From an uncultured Rhodanobacteraceae bacterium (GTDB lineage: Bacteria > Pseudomonadota > Gammaproteobacteria > Xanthomonadales > SZUA-5): DNA of 64,000 nt. The DNA lies in contig CALEZI010000050.1 in NCBI GenBank assembly GCA_937928755.1, forward strand, positions 27,278 through 91,277, in the 5' to 3' direction. Shown here one piece after another: positions 1 to 9,353 of this stretch. The translations under genes and the position numbers were made by a program. The notes under the pieces are model-generated. The model was not told the origin of the DNA and did not search any database. It saw only the letters and a list, made by a program, of their open reading frames with translations. Position 1 is the stretch's first letter; every line of letters begins with the position of its first letter.

Positions 1-955
1 TGGCGACCACCCCCGGGAAGATCGAATCGACGTCGTCGGTCAGCTTGCTGTACTCGACGAAGTTCACGTCCAGCGAGAACAGCCATGCATCGGTCGGGCG
101 GAACGCCAGACCGGCGCTGAACACATTCGGCACCGCGAATCCGGTCTTGACATCGGCGATCAGCGGATCGCCGTCGGCGTCCAGGTTCGAGCTGGTGTAG
201 CTGAAGTCGCCGCCGTCGCGGTAAGCCAGCCCGAAGTTCCACTGCGGCGTGATCTGCCACAACGCGCCCAGCGAAAACACGATGTCGTCGTCGCTGCCGC
301 GCTGGCGCTGCGAACTGCCCGGATCGATTCCGCCGCGTGTCGTGCGCGAGGCCAGGGCGAAATCCGAATAGGCGATGGTCGCGCCGATCGAGAAGGTGTC
401 CGAAACCGAAAAGCCCACCGCCGCACCGAAATTCTCGACCTCGTAGCTGATCGAGCCCAGCGCCGGGTCGATCCGTCCGGCCGGACCGAGGTCGTCGAGG
501 TATTCGATCGCGTCGGCGTTCACGCTGCCCTCGAAATCGCCCACGCGGTGGTAGAACAGCGAAAAGGTCGCGCGCTCGGTCGGGTACACGACGGATGCGA
601 ACGACACCTGCGAAACCGTGTCCGAGGTCGAGGCCTCGCCGACGCCACTGGCGTTGAAGGGATCGAGGGGAAACTCGCCGCCGGACGCATAGCTGCTGTC
701 GAAGTCCGTGCTGCGCGCTTCCAGGCCGAACTCCGCCTTGCGCAGAATGGTCAGGCCGGCCGGGTTGGCATACGCGGCCGTCGCGTCGTCAGCCAGTCCG
801 GTGAAGGCGCCGCCCAGTCCCAGCGAGCGTGCGCCCGGATTGGAGAAGTTGAACTGCAGGCCGCGGTTCAACTCGTCGTTGGTGATTGCCAGAGCGGCCG
901 CAGGCGCCAGGGCCAGCGCCACCAACACTGCATGAGCGATAGCTTTGTGACGCAT
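1..955 (-). CDS. FadL/OMPP1-family outer-membrane protein (3' end outside window)
   Basis: The gene reads leftward off the window edge, so only the first 318 or so residues are visible. It starts at the ATG at 955 with a GGGGGT ribosome binding site four bases upstream. It opens with a signal peptide (MRHKAIAHAVLVALALAPAA) and then carries the segment GARSLGLGGAFTGLADDATA followed by AYANPAGL, which is typical of the OMPP1/FadL/TodX family of hydrophobic-compound porins. The rest alternates short polar loops with amphipathic strands, as expected of an outer-membrane barrel. Members import long-chain fatty acids or aromatic hydrocarbons; the substrate cannot be told from sequence. It diverges from the exported-protein cluster to the right. 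Confidence 0.8.
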   Translation of the reverse strand, partial: MRHKAIAHAVLVALALAPAAALAITNDELNRGLQFNFSNPGARSLGLGGAFTGLADDATAAYANPAGLTILRKAEFGLEARSTDFDSSYASGGEFPLDPFNASGVGEASTSDTVSQVSFASVVYPTERATFSLFYHRVGDFEGSVNADAIEYLDDLGPAGRIDPALGSISYEVENFGAAVGFSVSDTFSIGATIAYSDFALASRTTRGGIDPGSSQRQRGSDDDIVFSLGALWQITPQWNFGLAYRDGGDFSYTSSNLDADGDPLIADVKTGFAVPNVFSAGLAFRPTDAWLFSLDVNFVEYSKLTDDVDSIFPGVVA

Positions 956-1415
956 GACACCCCCGGTCGCGTTAAGGCTTTGGAAAGCAGGCGCAAACGT
1001 TAGCCCCTCCGTCCAACCAGGTCAATGTTGGTCACGATGCACCTTGCGCTGCCCAGCGATTCGCCCGGCGCAACCGCACGGCCCTGCCGGCACATCACCA
1101 GGTGACCAACGACGGACCTGCGGGCAGCAACTCGGACTACATGGGGATCGACACGCTGAGGCCGGGCCCGGCGCAGTGATCAAGTTGCACCGGCGCAGCG
1201 CGCTCGCGCGGCGGCGCGCCGGTTGCGCGAACGCCCGCATGCCGCAGTTAACATTCAAACGCGATTGAGACGTAAGATGGAGTGCCGCTTGGCCTCTGTG
1301 CCGGCGGTCGCGCGTTGTGCAGATCAAGGCTGCCTTTTCGCCCACGCGTGGTTGACGGCCCAGGGGTCATCGACGGACGCGAATGGCGTGCTGTCCGAAT
1401 CACGGAGGTGCTGCA
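956..1415. other. Divergent intergenic region, no gene seen
   Basis: This 460-base gap separates the leftward FadL-like gene from the rightward exported-protein cluster, so it should hold both promoters. Short open frames cross it on both strands, but none has a ribosome binding site or a protein-like composition. I could not pick a convincing -35/-10 pair by eye. Confidence 0.5.
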
Positions 1416-4400
1416 ATGAACAGGTTTTCTTCGGGTGCGCTGCTGTCGATGCTGTTGCTGGCCGGCGGGGCACTTGCGGCTGGCAACGCACCTCCCGGTT
1501 CGACGCGCGCGCCAGCGGCGCCCGCTGCGACCGGCGTGTCGTTGACCAATGTGTCCAGTTTCGAGGACCCGTGCGGCGGCGTGCGCTACAACGCCACGTT
1601 GACCTTCACCGGCACCACCAACGATGGCGGCGGCAACGACACCGTCTGGCTGGTCATCTTCGATGATTCGGTCGAGAAGTTTGCGCAGACGTTCACCGCG
1701 CCGGTGAACCAGCAACGCTCGCACCAGATTGCCGTCGAGTATCCGGGCAGTGTCGGTACCGTGGTCCCCGGTATCGGCATCTATGTTCGCGAAACCCGCA
1801 CTTCCGGCGATCTGCTGGTATTCGACCCGTTCCTGCCGACGCGTCTTTCCACCTGCACCATCGGCGGCACGCCGCCGACGCTGGGGTTCAATCCGACCAT
1901 CAACACGATCATTGCCTACGGCAGCAATGGCAGCGCCAGCCCGATCGGGGTCATCAATGCGGGTGGCGGCTCCGGCAGCGGCCCGGCGGCCACCACGACG
2001 CTGAGCAATTGCGTGATCAATTCGGGCGGCGCCGCATTTCCCACGAGTTCATTCAACCCGAATGTCAGCGCGGTTGGCAGCGGCAACCCGTCGCCGGCCA
2101 GTTTCAGCCTGCCGAATTGCGTTCCGCAGGCGACCGTGGTCTCCACCAGCATGCAATGCGCGGAAACCCGCGGCAGCGGCGGCACGGTGACGCAGCGCTT
2201 CTGGACGCTTTCCTGTCCTGCGGGTGCTGCGCCCGTGGCACCCCCACGGCTGGGCAGTCCGACGGTTGCGGCAGTGACGCCGAGCGGCGCGCTGCCCAAC
2301 GGCAACAGTCAGGCGCCATCGATATCGCGCACCGGCAATCGCGTGGCCTACACCTCGGATGCCAGCAACATCGTTCCGGGCGATCCCAATAACAGCAACG
2401 ACATCTTCCTGCGCGATCGGGTGACGGCTACCACCACTCGCGTCAGCGCATTGGCCGCCCCGTTGAGCGCGGACCCCAACGAAGTTTTCGACGATCCGGC
2501 GATCTCGGCCGATGGCAATGTCGTGGCCTTCACTGGCGTTACCACCGGTCAGGTGTTTGCTGCCGCCGGAGGCGTCGGTCGCAAGATCAGCGCGAACGCA
2601 GCCGGTGTGCTCGGCAACGCCGACTCCGCCAACGCGTTCCCGACCAATGATGGCTCGCAGGTGTTCTTCCAGTCGCGCGCGACCAACCTGCTCGCCGGCA
2701 GCGACGGCAATGGCAACACCGCCGACATCTTCGTCAAGAATCTGGGTAATGAGTCGGTCACGCTGGTCACGGTCGGGCCCAACGGTGAGCCGGCGGACGG
2801 TCCCAGCGCCGCGCCGTCGGCGTCCGCCGACGGCCAGACCGTCGTGTTCCATTCGCTGGCGACCAACATCGTGCCCGGTGGCGCGCCGACGCCGACTGCC
2901 TTCAGCCAGAACTTCGACAGCGTTACCGCGCCGACATTGCCGTCGGGTTGGAGCGCGCAGAACACGGTGTCCGGCAACGGCTTGCGCTGGGTGACCAGTG
3001 CCGGTGCCAGTCCGCCGGCGGCGAGCTTGCCCAACGCCGTCAGCGTCGACGAGGAAGGCGTGGTGTCGAACAAGCTGCTCGACAGCCCGTTGTTGACGCT
3101 GACAGCGCAGCCGGCGACGCTCACGTTCCGCCGTTTCCATGACCTCGAGGTGGATGCCGGGGGCGCCTATGACGGCCTCGTGCTGGAACTGTCGGTCAAC
3201 GGCGGTGGCTTCATTGATGCGGTCGGCGCCGGCGGGAGCTTCACCCAGGGCGGCTACACCGGTGTGATCTCCAGCAACTTCTCCAGTCCGATCGCCGGTC
3301 GCAGTGCCTGGACCGGTGCTACCGGCGGCAGTTATGCCACCACGGTGTACTCGCTGCCGGGCAACATCGCCGCCGGCAGCAGCGTGCGCTTCCGTTGGCG
3401 CCTGGCGACCGACGTGTCGGTCGCCGGCAATGGCGCGCGCATCGACAGCATCACTTCGACCAACCTGACGCAGCCGTCGACGGTGGTCGACAAGTTGCCG
3501 CCTGGCGTCAAGGCCGGCACCATCCAGCAAGCGACGATGATGCGCGAATCGGGCCGCAGTCGCTTCTACTTGAGCCGCAACCGAACCACCGGCGAGCTCG
3601 GCAATGGCGACAGCACCAATGTCAGAGTGACGCCGGACGGCCGTTGGGCGGTGTTCGAATCCGACGCCACCAACCTGATCTCTGGCGACACCAACGGTTT
3701 CAAGGACATCTTCCGCGTCGAGGTCGTCAACAACCAGGTGGTCGGCATGGACAAGGTGACGGTGACCAAGGCCGGCGTACAGGCCAACGGTCCCAGCTTC
3801 CTGCCGCAGATCAGCGACGATGGACTGCTGATCACCTTCCAGACCGAAGCCACCAACCTGGTTCCGCCGGACACCAACGGGCAACCGGACGTGATGGTGA
3901 AGTCGATGATCACCGGCGACGTACTGCGCATGTCGCAGACCACGGACGGGCAGGAGCCCAACGGACTTACCGTGCTGCCGGTGATCTCCGGCGACGGCAG
4001 TACGCTCGCTTTCTGCACGCTCGCCACCAATGTCGCGCCGGGGGACAACAACAATGCGGCCGACATGCTCACCTCCAGCATCCAGAGCGGACTGCCGCGC
4101 GACGAGCCCGGCCTGGTGCGCTTCACCTTGCCGACGCCGAATCCGCCGAATGCCAACTGCCCGGCCGGATTCTTCAGCGCGGTGGTCGACGATGGCCCGG
4201 GCGCCGGCTTGACCTCGGGCGCTTTCGGGGTGGAGGTGCTGCTCGACGATCCGGGTACCCGGGTGCTTGCCGGTGGCCTCAACTTCGGCGGCCTGATCGA
4301 TGTCAGCCAGGTCGGTTTCGCGGCCTTCAACATCGCCAACCCGGCGAACGAATCGCAACGCCTGAATCTGTCGCTGAGCGGCAGCCCGTCGAGCAGTTCG

Positions 4401-4847
4401 AGCGCCAGCTACCCGGTGCGCGTGCGCATCGCCCGGCGCACGGCGACCACCACCGATGTCGTTTTCGACAGTACGCAGACGATCTCGCTGACCAGCCCGT
4501 TCACCACCACCATCGATCTGCCGCCGGCATTCTATGAGGCCACCGTGGCGCCCACTTCCGGGACCACCGGCGGTGCTCCAGAAGGTCAGTTCTTCTTCTC
4601 GCTGACGACCAGCTTCATCAATCGTCCCGGCGGCGGTTTCCAGGGTGGCGCAGTGGTCGGCGGTTATCACGCCCCGCACCCCTTTGGTGGGGTCAGCGGT
4701 TTTGCGGCTTTCTGCCTGGCGACGCCGCATACCACCAGTGTGCGCGTGCTGTCGCAACCGAGTTACGGGCCGGCGGGTGCCAAAGACCTGCGCTTGCGCA
4801 TGCAGGATGCGCAACAGCGCGATGTGGTGGTGGTGCCGTCGAACTGA
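1416..4847 (+). CDS. Exported PD40/TolB-like propeller protein with GGLNFGG C-terminal domain
   Basis: The protein has 1143 residues. The ATG at 1416 follows CGGAGGTG and starts a signal peptide (MNRFSSGALLSMLLLAGGAL, cut near ALAAG). Residues of roughly 300-490 and 700-890 contain PD40/TolB-like propeller repeats: a strand such as DGRWAVFESDATNLISGDTN is followed by an xDIF or xDVM strand. Five such DxNxxxD-like loops are visible. The propeller is interrupted at about 496-690 by a jelly-roll-like segment starting FSQNFDSVTAPTLPSGW, resembling choice-of-anchor/MAM-like modules. Residues 905-1143 form the shared domain (CPAGFF, GGLNFGG, FQGGAVVGGYH, FCLATPH, ending DLRLRM). The function is unknown, and a surface or secreted binding role is inferred. 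It is first of four related genes on this strand. Confidence 0.85.
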   Translation: MNRFSSGALLSMLLLAGGALAAGNAPPGSTRAPAAPAATGVSLTNVSSFEDPCGGVRYNATLTFTGTTNDGGGNDTVWLVIFDDSVEKFAQTFTAPVNQQRSHQIAVEYPGSVGTVVPGIGIYVRETRTSGDLLVFDPFLPTRLSTCTIGGTPPTLGFNPTINTIIAYGSNGSASPIGVINAGGGSGSGPAATTTLSNCVINSGGAAFPTSSFNPNVSAVGSGNPSPASFSLPNCVPQATVVSTSMQCAETRGSGGTVTQRFWTLSCPAGAAPVAPPRLGSPTVAAVTPSGALPNGNSQAPSISRTGNRVAYTSDASNIVPGDPNNSNDIFLRDRVTATTTRVSALAAPLSADPNEVFDDPAISADGNVVAFTGVTTGQVFAAAGGVGRKISANAAGVLGNADSANAFPTNDGSQVFFQSRATNLLAGSDGNGNTADIFVKNLGNESVTLVTVGPNGEPADGPSAAPSASADGQTVVFHSLATNIVPGGAPTPTAFSQNFDSVTAPTLPSGWSAQNTVSGNGLRWVTSAGASPPAASLPNAVSVDEEGVVSNKLLDSPLLTLTAQPATLTFRRFHDLEVDAGGAYDGLVLELSVNGGGFIDAVGAGGSFTQGGYTGVISSNFSSPIAGRSAWTGATGGSYATTVYSLPGNIAAGSSVRFRWRLATDVSVAGNGARIDSITSTNLTQPSTVVDKLPPGVKAGTIQQATMMRESGRSRFYLSRNRTTGELGNGDSTNVRVTPDGRWAVFESDATNLISGDTNGFKDIFRVEVVNNQVVGMDKVTVTKAGVQANGPSFLPQISDDGLLITFQTEATNLVPPDTNGQPDVMVKSMITGDVLRMSQTTDGQEPNGLTVLPVISGDGSTLAFCTLATNVAPGDNNNAADMLTSSIQSGLPRDEPGLVRFTLPTPNPPNANCPAGFFSAVVDDGPGAGLTSGAFGVEVLLDDPGTRVLAGGLNFGGLIDVSQVGFAAFNIANPANESQRLNLSLSGSPSSSSSASYPVRVRIARRTATTTDVVFDSTQTISLTSPFTTTIDLPPAFYEATVAPTSGTTGGAPEGQFFFSLTTSFINRPGGGFQGGAVVGGYHAPHPFGGVSGFAAFCLATPHTTSVRVLSQPSYGPAGAKDLRLRMQDAQQRDVVVVPSN

Positions 4848-5092
4848 CGGGTGCCAGCCGCGCCCGTTGGGGGCGGGCTTGTGCCGCGAGCCTCGAAACA
4901 CCCGAGCTCGCGGGACAGGCCCGCTTTCACTCGGGGCGCTTGTGTGCCGGCAGCAGCGACCTTGAGTCGCGCGCTCCGACCATGATGGTCGCCAACGATC
5001 CCGATCGCGCTGGGTTCGCCAGAACACAGCGCCGCCACCATCGACAGGTGTACAGTCACCCTTGTTGCGTCAATCACGTTGCGGAGTAGCCC

Positions 5093-8000
5093 ATGGGTAT
5101 GTCGCGTCCGTTTTTCCCGTTTTTCCGCGGCATGGTGCCCGGAAGTGTCGTGGCGCTGCTGCTGTTGGCGTGCGCCATGCCGGCGCTTGCTGCGTCTCCC
5201 GGCATCGATGGCGACCTCGGGTCGTTGGCCCCGGCTTACCGCACTTACCTCGTGTCGCCGCCGGACGTCAGCAAATTCATCGCCGAGGACAGCAAGACCA
5301 ACCAGGCGCCCTATCGCTATGGCGTCGAAGTGGCAACGCCCGGCCTCTATCTGCAGGACGGCAAGCCCAGCCACGGTGTGATTGAAACCCTGCCCGACGG
5401 GCGTCGCCTGTGGCGCGTCGAGGTGGTTTCGCCGGGCGCGCTCTCGCTGGAGTTCGCGTTCGCCAAGCTCGGCTTGCCGGGTGGCGCCGAATTGTTCATC
5501 CACTCCCGCGACCGAGCGCTCTCGCGCGGCCCGATTCGCGCCGCCGACGTGCAGCCGGATGGCCGCTATTTCTCGGCCTTCGTGCCGGGCGACACCGCCA
5601 TCCTGGAAGTTGCGATGGCATCCGCCGCATTCGCCGACGCCGAAATCCGCGTCGCCAATGTGGGCCACGCTTACCGCGGCATCTTCGAAGCCTTACGCGG
5701 CAACAAGTCAGGAAGCTGCAATGTCGATACCATCTGCCCGCTCGGCGACCAGTGGCGCGACCAGATCGACGCTGTCGGCCACTACACGCTGCGTACCGGC
5801 GGCGGTACCGCGGTGTGCACCGGCAGTTTGATCGCGAATACCCGAAACGACACCACGCCGTACTTTCTGACCGCCAACCACTGCCTCAGCACCGAAGCCG
5901 TCGCCGACACCGTGGTGGTCTACTGGAATTACCAGTCGAGTACCTGTCGCGCGCCGGGCTCCGCCTCGAGCGGCACGCCGCTGCCATCGTCGATCGCCAC
6001 GCATACCCAATCGGGTACCGCGCTGGTGGCCACCAGTGCCGCCAGCGACTTCGCGCTGTTGCGTCTCGACAGCGCCGTGCCGACCGCAGCCAATCCGTTC
6101 TGGACCGGCTGGGATGTGCGTGGCGACGCGCCGCCCACCGCGGTCACCATCCATCACCCGGCGGGCGACGAAAAGCGCATTTCCGACACCATCATCCCGT
6201 TGACCACCTCGGCCTACCTGGGTGCGGAAGGTAGCGGCACCACACACTGGCGCGTCGCCGACTGGAACAACGGCACTACCGAGGGCGGCTCTTCCGGTTC
6301 CGGCCTGTGGAGCCCGAGCAAGCAACTGATCGGTCAACTGCACGGTGGTTTCGCGGCCTGCGGCAACAATGAAGCCGATTGGTACGGGAAGTTGTCGGTG
6401 TCCTGGAACGGCGGCGGTACGCCGACCACGCGCCTGCGCGACTGGCTCGACCCGATCAACAGCGGCGTCAGCACACTGAACGGCAATCGCGCATCCGGCG
6501 GCAGTGGTGGCATGGTTCTCGGTGGAACCGCTGATGAGCCGAGTGCGAGCCGTGTCGCATTGCCGACGCCGAATCCGCCGAACGCCAGTTGCCCGGCCGG
6601 CTTCTTCATCGCCACCGTTGCCGATGGCCCGCAGGCAGGCCTGACGCCGGGCGCTTTTGGCATGGAACTGCTGCTGGACGCGCCGGGAACGCGAGTCCTC
6701 GCGGGTGGGCTCAACTTCGGTGGCCTGATCGACGTCAGCCAGGTCGGTTTCGCGGCGTTCAACATCGCCAACAATGCGAACGTGCAGCAGACCTTGAACC
6801 TGAGCCTGACCGGTAGCCCGTCGAACAACAGCGCGGGCAGCATTCCGGTGCGCATCCGCATCGCAAGGCGCACGGCGACCACCACCGACGTGGTTTTCGA
6901 AAGCACGCAGACGATCTCGCTGGCGACTCCCTACGTGACCAGCATCAACCTGCCGCCGGCGTTCTACGAGGCTACCGTGGCGCCGATTTCGGGCACACCC
7001 GGTGGTGCGCCGGAGGGTCAGTTCTTCTTCTCGCTGACGACCAACTTCGTCAACAGCACCGGTGGCGGCTTCGAAGGCGGCGCGGTGGTTGGCGGCTACC
7101 ATGCGGAGCATCCCTTCGGCGGTGTGTCCGGCTTCGCCGCGTTCTGCCTGGCGACGCCGCATACCGTGAGCATGCGCGTGCTGTCGGCGCCCAGCTATGG
7201 CGCTACCGGCGCGCGCGACCTGCGGCTGCAGATTCTCGATGCGCAGCAGGCGGTGGTGGTCACGCATCCGACCGGAGGCGGCGGCAACGTCGCACCGACG
7301 GCCAACTTCAGTTTCACCACCAATGGCCTGACCGCGAATTTCGTCGACGCCTCCAGCGACAGCGATGGCAGCATCGCTTCGCGCAGTTGGAATTTCGGCG
7401 ACGGCGGCACCTCGACGGCGACCAATCCAACGCGCACCTACGCTGCCGCCGGAACCTACACGGTGACGCTGACAGTGACCGACAACGGCGGCGCAAGCAG
7501 TACCACCTCGCGCTCGGTGACGCTGACCTCGGGTGGTGGCGGCGCGGTGCAACTGGCAAACAATGTGGCCGTCAACGGATCCACCAACTCGACGACGCCG
7601 AACAGCAGTTTTGCCGAGTACACCGTGGTGATTCCGGCCGGCGCCAGCAACCTCAGCATCGCCACCACCAATGCCACCGGCGATCTCGACCTGCACGTGC
7701 GCTTCGGCCAGGCGCCGACCCTGACCACCTTCGACTGCCGGCCGTTCCTCGACAGCGGCAACGAAACCTGCACCTTCCCGACGCCGGGCGCCGGCACCTA
7801 TTTCGTGCGCGTCTATGGATTCGCCACCGGGCCGCAGACCTTCACCATCCGCGCATCATGGACGGTCGCCGCCGGCAATGCCTTGCAGAATGGCGTGGCG
7901 GTGAACGGTTCGACCAATTCGAGCACGCCGAACGGCAGCTTTGCCGAGTACACCGTGGTGCTGCCGGCGGGCGCCAGCAATCTCAACATAAGCACCAGCA

Positions 8001-8200
8001 ACGCAACCGGGGACCTCGATCTCTACGTGCGCTTCGGCCAGGCGCCGACACTCACCACTTTCGACTGTCGTCCCTTCCTCGACAGCGGCAACGAGAGCTG
8101 CATATTCGCCTCGCCCAGCGCCGGGACGTACTTCATCCGCGTCTACGGATTCGATACCGGGCAACGGACATTCACCATCCGCGCGACCTGGAACCCGTGA
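5093..8200 (+). CDS. Secreted lysyl-endopeptidase-like serine protease with GGLNFGG, PKD and two PPC domains
   Basis: The protein has 1035 residues; GGAG lies six bases before the ATG at 5093 (a second ATG is at 5099). A signal peptide precedes a propeptide-like region to about residue 200. The trypsin-like catalytic part carries H263 in TANHC, D319 in SDFALLRLD and S401 in GGSSGSGLW, a complete triad in the arrangement of lysyl endopeptidases (Achromobacter protease I type). The shared GGLNFGG domain follows at about 490-727, nearly identical to that of the preceding gene. Next is a PKD domain (SWNFGDGG, GTYTVTLTV), then two tandem bacterial pre-peptidase C-terminal (PPC) domains, each with NATGDLDL and RPFLDSGNE. 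PPC modules are often removed after secretion, probably by type II export. Substrate specificity is inferred only. Confidence 0.9.
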   Translation: MGMSRPFFPFFRGMVPGSVVALLLLACAMPALAASPGIDGDLGSLAPAYRTYLVSPPDVSKFIAEDSKTNQAPYRYGVEVATPGLYLQDGKPSHGVIETLPDGRRLWRVEVVSPGALSLEFAFAKLGLPGGAELFIHSRDRALSRGPIRAADVQPDGRYFSAFVPGDTAILEVAMASAAFADAEIRVANVGHAYRGIFEALRGNKSGSCNVDTICPLGDQWRDQIDAVGHYTLRTGGGTAVCTGSLIANTRNDTTPYFLTANHCLSTEAVADTVVVYWNYQSSTCRAPGSASSGTPLPSSIATHTQSGTALVATSAASDFALLRLDSAVPTAANPFWTGWDVRGDAPPTAVTIHHPAGDEKRISDTIIPLTTSAYLGAEGSGTTHWRVADWNNGTTEGGSSGSGLWSPSKQLIGQLHGGFAACGNNEADWYGKLSVSWNGGGTPTTRLRDWLDPINSGVSTLNGNRASGGSGGMVLGGTADEPSASRVALPTPNPPNASCPAGFFIATVADGPQAGLTPGAFGMELLLDAPGTRVLAGGLNFGGLIDVSQVGFAAFNIANNANVQQTLNLSLTGSPSNNSAGSIPVRIRIARRTATTTDVVFESTQTISLATPYVTSINLPPAFYEATVAPISGTPGGAPEGQFFFSLTTNFVNSTGGGFEGGAVVGGYHAEHPFGGVSGFAAFCLATPHTVSMRVLSAPSYGATGARDLRLQILDAQQAVVVTHPTGGGGNVAPTANFSFTTNGLTANFVDASSDSDGSIASRSWNFGDGGTSTATNPTRTYAAAGTYTVTLTVTDNGGASSTTSRSVTLTSGGGGAVQLANNVAVNGSTNSTTPNSSFAEYTVVIPAGASNLSIATTNATGDLDLHVRFGQAPTLTTFDCRPFLDSGNETCTFPTPGAGTYFVRVYGFATGPQTFTIRASWTVAAGNALQNGVAVNGSTNSSTPNGSFAEYTVVLPAGASNLNISTSNATGDLDLYVRFGQAPTLTTFDCRPFLDSGNESCIFASPSAGTYFIRVYGFDTGQRTFTIRATWNP

Positions 8201-8239
8201 CGAACACCCGCGACTGCCGATGGGTGAACATGCATTGAC

Positions 8240-8270
8240 GGCGGAATCGCCTCTGGCGGTTCCGCCTTTC
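8240..8270 (+). terminator. Possible terminator after the protease gene
   Basis: Two 12-base arms (8240-8251 and 8255-8266) can pair with one mismatch around a TCT loop and are followed by TTTC. The T tract is short, so termination may be weak. It lies 40 bases after the protease stop codon. Confidence 0.4.
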
Positions 8271-8407
8271 TGGAAGCGAAATCCGCCAACAATCCAGATG
8301 CGGATCGGCTGCAGCGTCGCCTCCGGCGGTTGCGCCCTGCTCGTCGGCGGGCTTGCCGCCGTTCGCCTGCGGCCCTGATCATCGGCGGTTTTTCCGGGAC
8401 GGCCCGC

Positions 8408-9268
8408 ATGACCCTCGATCTGCCGCACGGCTTCAAGCGTTGGTCCAACTTTGCCGAGGTCGAGGCCGGTGCGTTTCGGCTGGGCGAGGAATGGCGCGGC
8501 CAGCAGGCGTTCCAGGCGCAACTGCTGGCGAACGGTCGCGAGCGCAAGGTCGGTGGCTATTGCGCGCTGTGCCAGTGCGAAACCGAGTTCGCGATCCGCG
8601 GGCCTGAGGGTGTCGAGCCGAACTGGCGCGAGACGATGAACTGCGCGCAGTGCGAATTGATCAATCGCTGGCGCGCCAGCGCGCACCTGTACGCGCTGCT
8701 GGCACCCACGGCGCCGCCCGGTCCGGTGTACATGACCGAACAGACCACGCCGCTGTTCGCCTGGATGGCCGAGCGTTATCCCGGTTTGATCGGCAGCGAG
8801 TACCTCGGGCCCGAAGTTGCACCAGGCGCGACGGTGTCGCGACACGGGCATTCACTGCGCCACGAGGACATCACCGCGCTGTCGATGGCCGATGCCAGCC
8901 TGGCCGCGATCCTGAGCTTCGACGTGCTCGAACACGTGCCCGACTACCGCGGCGCCGTGCGCGAATTCGCGCGCACCCTGATGCCCGGCGGTCTGTTGCT
9001 GCTGACCGCACCGTTCCATTTTCAGGGCGCGCAGACCATCGTGCGCGCCCGCCTCGGCGGCGATGGTCATATCGAGCACGTGCTGCCGGCGATGTACCAC
9101 GGCGACCCGCTGAGCGCCGACGGCGTGCTTTGCTGGCAGGAGTTCGGCTGGGATCTGTTGACGGAACTTAACAATGCCGGCTTCGGTCAGACCGAAGTGA
9201 TCAGCTGCTGGGCGCCGGAATTCGGTTACCTCGGTGGTCTGCAACCGTTCGTGGTTGCCAGGCGTTAG
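8408..9268 (+). CDS. SAM-dependent methyltransferase with N-terminal cysteine cluster
   Basis: The protein has 286 residues from the ATG at 8408; the open frame extends upstream, but that part is low-complexity Arg/Ala. Near the N-terminus a Zn-ribbon-like cluster is visible: CALCQC and about 25 residues later NCAQC. The middle has the class I methyltransferase post-II motif LSFDVLEHVPDYRGAV and motif III-like MPGGLLLLTAPF. The usual glycine-rich SAM loop is poorly conserved (IGSEYLGPE). Similar Methyltransf_11-type proteins often act in glycan or polysaccharide biosynthesis. It sits between the second and third exported GGLNFGG proteins, on the same strand. The substrate is unknown. Confidence 0.75.
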   Translation: MTLDLPHGFKRWSNFAEVEAGAFRLGEEWRGQQAFQAQLLANGRERKVGGYCALCQCETEFAIRGPEGVEPNWRETMNCAQCELINRWRASAHLYALLAPTAPPGPVYMTEQTTPLFAWMAERYPGLIGSEYLGPEVAPGATVSRHGHSLRHEDITALSMADASLAAILSFDVLEHVPDYRGAVREFARTLMPGGLLLLTAPFHFQGAQTIVRARLGGDGHIEHVLPAMYHGDPLSADGVLCWQEFGWDLLTELNNAGFGQTEVISCWAPEFGYLGGLQPFVVARR

Positions 9269-9353
9269 GCGCATTCCTGAAGTCCAGGGGCCCGGCGCCT
9301 TGGCGCCGTGGTTCGCCGCATCGGCAATTGCCCTGGATGACCTGGAGTTCCCC

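Noticed and set aside
2049..5027. 992-codon open frame on the minus strand opposite the first exported protein
   Set aside because: It is an antisense shadow of a GC-rich gene: Arg/His/Gly/Ala-rich, without domains, and opposite a protein with a clear signal peptide and repeats.
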